NCBI GenBank assembly: GCA_963989385.1
Contig: OZ022501.1
Coordinates: 24,808,602 to 24,872,601 of the forward strand
Reading direction: 5' to 3'
From: Ctena decussata
Lineage: Eukaryota; Mollusca; Bivalvia; Lucinida; Lucinidae
DNA length: 64,000 nt
Shown: positions 61,201-64,000 of the stretch, piece by piece
Layout: each line of letters begins with the position of its first letter
Position numbering within the stretch: position 1 is the first letter of the stretch
Notes under the pieces: generated by a model
The model's database searches: none
Seen by the model: the letters and a program-made list of their open reading frames with translations, nothing else
What the model was told of the DNA's origin: nothing
Made by a program: the position numbers and the translations under genes

Positions 61201-62617
61201 TCTATACGCACATGGCATACGGTCTCTTATCGCCCAGACACATCCTAAATGGACTCTTCCGTCTTCGTTTAAAGATTTGTCAAATTAGCCGAATCCGGAT
61301 TCGGCTTTATGAGAGCAATGTGTTACGAAAGGGAACTATCACGCATCAAATCGGCATCAGCTTCGCAATATACCCGAATTCGTTTTACAAATTATACCGC
61401 AACCAGTCAGAGCTAAAAATAGATTGATTGACAGGAAGGGCGCGTGACTTGATAAACTTTCGCAGTATTTGAAAAACGTGTTGAAAATGTATTTCTCTGT
61501 TTCTAAAGATGAAAACTGACTTTGATAGTTGGATCAGCCGTACAAACATGCTTTGGCTGATAGGTATGATGCCTTATATGGGCTAGATATATCTAGATTG
61601 AACGTTGCAAGTTATCGAAAGATGAAAACACTAACTGGCAACTGGGCGTTTCAAACAGTGAATTTCTCCGAGAAAATGTTCACTCAAAAAACTTGTTCTG
61701 CTGTATAAGCCACGCCGCTATTTCAGTCCTAAAATCTGAGGCATAATTCTGCAGGTAGTACATGCCTTTCTACCATTACTGAAAATGTTGCAGTGTGCCG
61801 CAAATGCGATATGGTTGTCAAACATTCATGCAAATAAACGGAATACTTACAGTTAATAAGTAACTACAAAGTTTTCCTGCTGATAATACATCTTTATTAT
61901 CTTATATCTACTTCCATGCAAAGCCCTCCAGTGTACTTTGCATGTAGAAAACAAATGTCACAATATATTGTGATACGTACTGCAATACAGTGTGAGTGTA
62001 TTGCAATATATCGCAATACGAAAATTCTGGCAATACCCATCCCTACCCACGATACAACTTGTCGTTGCCAGCCTCTATACCAAATATGAAGTTTCTGTCT
62101 TGTATGGTTCTTGAGATATCTTTGACGAAAAAGTGTTACGGAATTACTGAAGGACGGAAGGACGGACGGACGGAACTACGGACAGATGTAAACCAGTATA
62201 CCCCCCACTTTTTCAAAGCGGGGGTATAAAAACATAGGGCTATACCCATATATGAGCCGCGACACGACAAAACCAACAATGTGGTTGTGCACCCAGCGAA
62301 GACTCAGATCATCCTAGGCATCCCCCCAGTTCGACCAGACTCTTCGTTAAGTGCTCAAAGGGTAGCTGAGGGTCTAAGCTACCTCCATGCGGACAGTGAA
62401 GACTTTGATCAGACTGGGCGGATGCCCAGGCTGATCTGAGTCTGCGCTGGGCACACAACCACATTGTTGGTTTTGTTGTGCCGCGGCTCATATCTTGAAT
62501 TCTTTGATTATTTCCTACCTGTAGATGAATCCTGCCCATTCCACTTAAAAGGGCAACTTTATGGGCAGCATCTTTTTCTAGCAGTGTTTCATATACACTG
62601 AGAGCAGCATCAAAATC
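45971..62617 (-). CDS. TRAPPC12: TRAPPC12 homologue, last four exons (partial)
   Basis: Exons 62617-62519, 48462-48365, 47550-47463 and 46213-45971 join in phase into 175 C-terminal residues. They follow the human TRAPPC12 C-terminus closely: a GMGRIHLQIGNLNMAAEYFQ repeat, NNFSEAYQLF, AVNNMAVCCLYLGRLKD, LHEGILFNLCTLYELESSRA, KKQALLDLV and terminal VVCLKMT. These are TPR repeats. TRAPPC12 is a TRAPPIII subunit that tethers ER-to-Golgi vesicles and also has a reported mitotic role at kinetochores. The N-terminal part lies beyond 64000. The 14-kb intron between 62519 and 48462 houses a Helentron-type element in the same orientation. A MITE makes up the 3' UTR start. Confidence 0.93.
46999..47209. 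mobile_element. Foldback MITE, family G (copy 1)
   Basis: GGGGTCGTATTCATAAAAGC to ATGAATACGGCCCC with ~100-bp complementary arms ('cgttgctatgctgttgctaagg'). The loop sits in 'aggaacagtcttttcagactgtccct'. CCAG is on both sides, suggesting a 3-4 bp duplication. Confidence 0.8.
47463..47550 (-). CDS. TRAPPC12: TRAPPC12 exon (second from last)
   Basis: Acceptor ttgtttgcag, donor ACAGCA|gtaagt. Reads GFEAMCQNNFSEAYQLFRSA and VSEEPTNTA, phase 0 out. Confidence 0.9.
47801..48020. mobile_element. Foldback MITE, family G (copy 2)
   Basis: GGGGCCGTATTCATAAAACG to TATGAATACGGCCCC. Arms about 105 bp with few mismatches; loop 'gtcttacaaagac'. CTGG is on both sides. Both G copies lie in neighbouring TRAPPC12 introns. 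Confidence 0.85.
48365..48462 (-). CDS. TRAPPC12: TRAPPC12 exon (third from last)
   Basis: Acceptor tatttcag, donor AACAG|gtagac. Reads IGNLNMAAEYFQQVASLSND and QEAKVRGTLLMN with a split Arg codon. Confidence 0.9.
48541..48607. repeat. Small repeat, family H remnant
   Basis: 'caccggtcttaagcagcc' and 'ccccttaagacaggtttgactgta' match the ends of the fuller copy at 49436-49612, so this is an internally deleted relative. Confidence 0.55.
48640..48708. repeat. Near-perfect palindrome
   Basis: Arms 'cttaagaacaaaagttctgcacagatgtt' and complement, centre AACTTAACATC-type with almost no loop, so it could extrude as a cruciform. It lies in the 14-kb TRAPPC12 intron, close to the exon at 48462. Confidence 0.8.
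49436..49612. mobile_element. MITE-like repeat, family H
   Basis: 'ttacctgtcataagag' to 'gtcttaagacaggtatgactgtaa' with partly complementary ends. 'aaggggtca' motifs recur inside. It lies between the TRAPPC12 exon at 48462 and the Helentron coding region. Confidence 0.5.
49745..55030 (-). CDS. Helentron-type transposase: Rep (HUH), PIF1-like helicase, C-terminal endonuclease
   Basis: One open frame of 1761 codons as given here (first residue read from GTG); the frame stays open to 55234. Domains: Cys-rich DUF6570-like N-terminus (CTCC at 9-12, CKTC at 54-57); Helitron-like N region (about 300-480); Rep HUH motif PHAHMLLW (H524, H526) and the two-tyrosine motif MYVSSYISK (Y709, Y713); PIF1-like SF1 helicase with Walker A GGAGVGKS (1071-1078), LIIDEISM (1158-1165), GDLFQLPP (1197-1204) and MYTALSRV (1473-1480); EEP/AP-type endonuclease at about 1545-1745 with LTETW, YNPPG, SGDFNID, SGLDHIYI and SDHFHV. 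This order defines Helentrons, which move by rolling-circle or peel-and-paste transposition. All catalytic residues I can check are intact. The first in-frame ATG (M16) would remove the CTCC motif, so translation normally starts upstream, where the frame is broken (see 55235-55645). Same orientation as TRAPPC12, inside its intron. Confidence 0.93.
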   Translation of the reverse strand: MKCGPVYICTCCHRLMYRDYVLLYNHSSISNCDCSLLKHAITGYLSIDSNEYICKTCNWNLKRGFLPAQAVANKLELDEMPEVLRDLSTLETSLVSKRIPFMKVLALPRGKQRAIHGCVINVPVNPEETCTILTRLPSSSSVITVKLKRKLCYRGHVIKQAIRPWKVLQALHHLKYIEKNPHYSDVVVNEHWNEDSMGDNPTLWENMTSCDPQSDQSFHLIENREHDSENKNVDACSEDSGDENDIQSENETDEKSHLTGLPFDSCLQPKDMSSDKEFLLSIAPGEGKKPVGIYSDKHNEELAFPTLFPSGSFGFDCQRVQKLSMKKYFNARILNVDGRFARSTEYLFYAQYRCEAKDVADCLSISLRKCKSKCQQDNITAGQIKNAEEIRKLIRNDLNYHFLQKVRGSPAYFNKLLYDLLGMIRQLGNCTWFLTLSAADLKWTETVQIIAAQYGQILSEEEVGALTWEQKCMWLRSNPVTAARQFDYRLQMFMKTLILGHSHIVGDIQDYKYRVEFQQRGSPHAHMLLWIKDAPQIDDSSSEEVKQFVDRYVSCSVPGDDIELAELVLTLQKHSHSPACRKQGKTCRFAFPHPPIDETAVFSPPETPVPDSTKTLYCDILTAVQNRLVTVQPETNLSLSDMLKDLQLPDILYKNALQWIKTKQGRPSLIVRRKPNEGFINNYNPVLLQAWQANMDIQFVDNVHACVMYVSSYISKPEKTLGDVLKSVSKSCEPQGPKRMMETVAKKFLSHREVSAQEAVYRLLSLPLIKGSRQVLFVPTDLPDNRTKLFKPLKVIQGLDDDDEDLYLSGVIDKYLERPSSLDDTCLADFAAYYTYSRSKKHDEIEELVDSDASEDQEYLDEGNNLPKTIRLCSSGTKLTKRTRPAIIRTHQFSQHKQEEQFYHSKLLLYYPWRVEETDLKDQDGLYKSKYIRVYEELAEKMCAYEPNAEEFRQAYNDLQQNGPPEDAWATLAPQIEQERAEDTMQGAEVDPKYEAITPSSYMQPQDLGIYQCQYEHQTRLISNAKWLDMILSLNEEQKQVHQFILDWCTKMTMTYKTNQRPSPFYLFLTGGAGVGKSHVVKTIVQTAKRHLNVGQGEDEITVMVCALTGAAAFNIEGHTLHSALNLPVHHTKHDDYIRLSNEQLASMRSKLGNLCILIIDEISMVGADQLFTIHNRLSEVMTSDAPFGGVSILAVGDLFQLPPVGQKPVFEATSDPLAALYGSLWRKHFKCTELLEIMRQKEDTQFANTLNRFRTNQQTEEDMLLIQGKQLDSSVVYPVKALHIFAYNKDVDQHNDRMLQMLNVPILTILAIDSKRDEQTGRVDNISLGAKASGMLQEVKLAVGARVMMTKNVDVIDGLVNSAAGTVTGFIPTPPSAMDPEFSVYTPKYVLVHFDDTRVGESVRARLKRILPDTVSTPVSRAEVLVRQRKITAKRSQFPLALAWGITIHKAQGRTVEQLVVSTAGSFRAGQMYTALSRVKSLNGLYILGDFNSKKVRADTRSKQEMHRLMESFRFTVDVPGTVTVPSSLYFKLSLININPLKPHHRCLSADTNITSSNIIVLTETWLKQTDNSDGITISEDYALIRKDHHSTRGMPHGGVAVHIHKDFLMIRELTCTVPYLQYLCVLMADRNDPGKRILIVAIYNPPGVPTTTFLKQLDSLLSHIPCDSVPTILSGDFNIDILKESKQSKDLEKVTSYYGFHQFVSSPTHKKGSGLDHIYINRDLQLSLLLSSIPVPYSDHFHVLMAVPYTSLLGDRNFM
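55031..55645 (-). pseudogene. Broken coiled-coil repeat linker upstream of the Rep-helicase frame
   Basis: Minus-strand coding-like sequence with about six ~27-residue units of the form KKKARSKMDD..R.V.NLQDR (55624-55250), a charged heptad-like array. The frame is the continuation of the 530-codon frame upstream, separated by a single in-frame TGA (55648-55646). A one-base loss in an A-run near 55355 and a second shift near 55215-55235 (with TAA at 55237-55235) disconnect it from the Rep-helicase frame. The last stretch (55234-55031) is open and reads SAIATTRAAIQTFRSL into the Rep protein. Confidence 0.7.
55646..57238 (-). CDS. 530-aa repeat protein, probable N-terminal part of the Helentron polyprotein
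   Basis: Starts MPKRKKSQSVEQIKRERREK. Residues about 35-290 are nine to ten degenerate ~27-residue repeats (SVENQTETD..GK.NEKGKSS.SDE.KLA). The middle is low-complexity, and the C-terminus is highly basic (RDRKRKMNTCLKMDKEERQK, then QNTRKHRAEM). No known domain. It lies just upstream, in the same strand and frame as the coiled-coil repeats, and ends at a single TGA. It may be an independent protein or, more likely, the front of a ~2.5-kilo-residue polyprotein now cut by a stop. Very rich in Lys, Glu, Ser and Asn; acidic repeats followed by a basic tail suggest nucleic-acid or protein contacts, but function is unknown. Confidence 0.6.
   Translation of the reverse strand: MPKRKKSQSVEQIKRERREKSRYQREVEVKVDESKLSSVENQTETDWVEKNNEKGQSLEKDNSKPASVENQTETDSVGKSFEQGKSFQSEETIWANVGYLTESDRVGKENKKGKSSDSDEIKLASVKNQTETDFIGKTNQKGKGSGSDEYKLANIENLKETDYKGRENEEGKNSETDNSRLPSIINLTETDRGKRENEKRKSSKSGENKLACVENQTNDIIRANEKGKNPESDGSKLTMVENVICNVFLGSTNEKEKSTDHNGNKVTSVENLMKRNSLGRLNQERKQESDPFELIAGSSTTNVIDIKLTGKTVRTEKCLSEGDEHKTLGSRNSTMTGLEGKIKEMSTDKKIKGLKRTSSAVAQFGLLYQKKTKLMIDSDESFIFEEIQRQTRWRNATRNKDLHQQKTVTSSNGDVMNSVFWKNRKNMLSLKEKKAEVCEKEHINDMKKMNKKDNLRKISRIRVQKWRESLSEDAKNLKLAKDRKRKMNTCLKMDKEERQKQRKISSQNTRKHRAEMDMAKKENEKIKDRK
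57239..57975. other. Region 5' of the Helentron frames
   Basis: No gene. Contains two related ~115-bp stretches (57545-57600 and 57665-57725, 'actgactggtttattttcatcaatttt'). The 5' terminus of the Helentron should lie here or further right, but I could not identify it. Confidence 0.35.
59250..60545. repeat. 144-146-bp tandem array with dimer periodicity and terminal hairpin
   Basis: About eight units marked by 'ctctagagcgtacacaagg' at 59253, 59399, 59543, 59690, 59834, 59980, 60123, 60269 and 60412. Units alternate between a 'tctatgatttg ... cttgtcctag..ctatgagg' type and a 'tctaagatttg ... cttggcctag..atagag' type, making a ~290-bp higher-order repeat. After the array comes a self-complementary GACGGACGTCCGTC tract (60437-60495) and the hairpin CTGAGCACTTCGTGCTCAG (60522-60540). 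Confidence 0.88.
60608..62045. mobile_element. hAT-type element, 1438 bp, perfect 8-bp target duplication
   Basis: Starts TAGGGATGCGCAATAATATC and ends GCAATACCCATCCCTA. CCCACGAT flanks it (60600-60607, 62046-62053), and the interrupted array unit resumes exactly. Sub-terminal 'tatcgatat', 'atcgcaatacg' repeats occur at both ends, as in 21846-22340. Short open frames (e.g. 61152-61427) have no recognisable BED or hATC domain, so it is probably non-autonomous. Confidence 0.93.
62253..62490. mobile_element. Palindromic MITE, family A, TA flanks (best copy)
   Basis: TGAGCCGCGACACGACAAAA to TTTTGTTGTGCCGCGGCTCA, 238 bp, with TA on each side. Ends 29 bp from the TRAPPC12 exon at 62519. Confidence 0.9.
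62519..62617 (-). CDS. TRAPPC12: TRAPPC12 exon (fourth from last)
   Basis: Acceptor gtgtttttcag, donor CTACAG|gtagga, phase 0. Reads DFDAALSVYETLLEKDAAHK and VALLSGMGRIHLQ. A family A MITE ends 29 bp beyond the donor. Confidence 0.9.
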
Positions 62618-62640
62618 CTGAAAAACACAATGCCAAAATC

Positions 62641-62872
62641 AGGGCCCAGTTTTTCAAAATTAACTGCACTATTAGTTAACAAGATAATACATGTTTAAAC
62701 ACATTGTTTGCAAAAATACCACCATTTTTTGCCCCAAAAAGTCTGAGGAGCTTTTGCAGTGCAAAAAATATTAACACATTTGATTTTATTGGCACTAGAA
62801 ATCTTAACGAATCCTTGACTAACAACTTTGTTAAGCTAATAATGCTCTAAATGACTGGGCCCAAAACAATTA
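62641..62872. mobile_element. Family F repeat (full-length looking)
   Basis: GGGCCCAGTTTTTCAAAATT to AATGACTGGGCCCA with TGGGCCC-type ends. Inner motifs: 'ctgaggagcttttgcagtgc' and 'actagaaatcttaacgaatccttgactaac'. Confidence 0.7.
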
Positions 62873-63241
62873 TCTGTAAACACCACACTGACCCTAAATA
62901 TTAAGGCACCAAGTAAATGGATTACATTAAGGTCCGATTCCATGCTGCCTTACAACATGTTTTATGCACTAATCAATGACTAGTGTTCAATTATGATAAA
63001 GGTAAAATATTTGATAACTAAAAATTAGTCTATTTTTTTAAGGCGACGTGAAATCAGGCCTAAAAAGAAATGATTCTAACACAGACCAATCATGCTATGG
63101 TAACATCAAAAGACAGTTCAACACCTGTTTTTCATCATTTTGTTAAAACCTGTAAACCGTCTCTGGGTCATTTGGATAAAAGAATGGACACAATATCCTG
63201 GGATAAGCAGAAATGGCACAAAGTTTTATCATTTGGAACTA
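62873..63241. other. TRAPPC12 intron, nothing recognised
   Basis: AT-rich, no repeat family or exon that I can name. An open frame at 63070-63294 has no domain and runs into the next repeat. Confidence 0.4.
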
Positions 63242-64000
63242 GAGCAAGTGAGCAGGGGCTCACGTATACCCCCGGCCAGCGCCACCGCCTGTAGGAAATA
63301 AACTTTACATGCCCAGGAAGGTACATATCACTAGGCTACATCTCAAGATTTCACAATAATCAAAACAAAAACTTTAATTTCACTTTTAACACAAATGGTT
63401 GTATAAATTTCAAAGTCTGTGACCCTGACCTACAATCAGCAGCAGTAGCCAGATGATGTCAACAAAACTGTTTCAACCTTGCAGTAACCTAGTCACACAT
63501 CAAAAGGTTCCATTCGAGTATATCAAAAATATAAGCAAACTTGTCAACTTAATACACAACTTTAACACTAATGTTATATAAATTTCCAAGTCTGTGACCT
63601 TGCCCTTAGGTACTAATATGTGTCCATCCTGTAGTAACACTAAGCACATCTGAACAAATTTCAATAGAAGCTGTCAAAAAAAAAGCAAAAGCAAAATCTT
63701 AACACAAAACTTTTAACACAACTGCTGTACAAATTTCTAAGTCTGAGACCTTGACCTTAGGCCTGCAGAAGTATCCAGTGGTGCAAACTGATCAGTATCC
63801 ATCCTGTAGTACCACTAAGCACATATCAACAAGTTCCTGTAAAGACTTTCATGAAAACAGAGCAAAAGCAAAAACTTAATGCAAAACTTTAACGCAACTG
63901 TTATACAAATTTCTAAGTCTGTGATCTTGACCTTTGGTCAGCAGCAGCATCAAGCTGATGCACACTGATCAGTATCCATCCTGTAGTAACACTAAGCACT
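63242..64000. mobile_element. Array-type element starting with a GTGAGC hairpin (runs off the window)
   Basis: Starts with GTGAGCAGGGGCTCAC (63248-63263) and 'gtatacccccggccagcg'. Then at least four diverged ~150-190 bp units follow ('acaaatttctaagtctgtgacc', 'atcagtatccatcctgtagtaacactaagcac'). The same hairpin occurs near the loop of the 3.43-kb foldback (27190-27215 and, inverted, about 26770-26795). Confidence 0.7.

Larger units (their letters stand above)
57976..62235. mobile_element. Array-type element complex ending in a TATACCCCCC hairpin
   Basis: Units of ~170-190 bp ('gtgaacaaatac..ggaagaacaaacagg', 'tataccaaatatgaa', 'taccttgaacag..ctgagaaatc') at 58825-59230, 60547-60607 and 62054-62150. 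A second unit type ('ggatgtaactccaaaaataag.aaggggaagcaa') is at 58140-58800. The complex is interrupted by another array (59250-60545) and a hAT element (60608-62045). The right end is a GACGGACGGACGG tract and the hairpin TATACCCCCC..GGGGGTATA (62197-62227). No coding capacity. Confidence 0.6.

Noticed and set aside
61152..61427. 91-codon open frame inside the hAT element as a transposase
   Set aside because: No BED finger, RNase H-like catalytic block or hATC dimerisation motif could be recognised.

Overview
This window is eukaryotic, intron-rich, AT-rich and crowded with transposable elements. Tandem-array elements with TATAC(C)n terminal hairpins, tRNA-derived SINEs, several palindromic MITE families and a Helentron-type rolling-circle transposon, together with the protein similarities, point to a mollusc, most likely a bivalve (perhaps a venerid clam). 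The species is an inference. A 200-N scaffold gap lies at 4773-4972.

Three host genes can be assembled exon by exon with matching splice phases. (1) A METTL24-like type II membrane methyltransferase on the minus strand (10391-20751, six coding exons, 285 aa, apparently complete). (2) The homologue of vertebrate C8orf76, a small TPR-like protein of poorly known function, on the plus strand (30456-44717, nine coding exons, 476 aa, apparently complete). (3) The 3' end of TRAPPC12, a TRAPPIII tethering subunit, on the minus strand (last four exons, 45971-62617; the rest lies beyond the right edge). METTL24-like and C8orf76 are divergent across about 9.7 kb of repeats. C8orf76 and TRAPPC12 are convergent and only 1.25 kb apart, and transposon sequence supplies parts of their 3' ends.

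Layout: 1-10.3 kb has repeats and no gene I can support. 10.4-20.8 kb is the METTL24-like gene, whose first intron holds a satellite built on TGGATATCCA, a tRNA-derived SINE and a 371-bp triplication. 20.8-30.4 kb is intergenic, with satellite, a hAT element with perfect 8-bp target duplications, an array element and a tandemly repeated ~0.8-kb unit split by a 3.43-kb foldback inserted exactly between AAA and TTT. 30.4-44.7 kb is C8orf76, carrying a decayed LINE in intron 4. 46-62.6 kb is the TRAPPC12 3' end. One 14-kb intron of it contains a Helentron-type element coding for Rep (HUH), PIF1-like helicase and endonuclease, a repeat-rich broken N-terminal extension region, and an array-element complex split by a second hAT element.

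The most unusual items are the no-duplication foldback with three empty sites in the same window (the hallmark described for Spy transposons), the two-array N-terminal extension next to the Helentron protein, a shared 'hairpin + GACGG tract + tandem array' architecture in at least five elements, and splice sites or 3' ends that abut or are built from MITEs.
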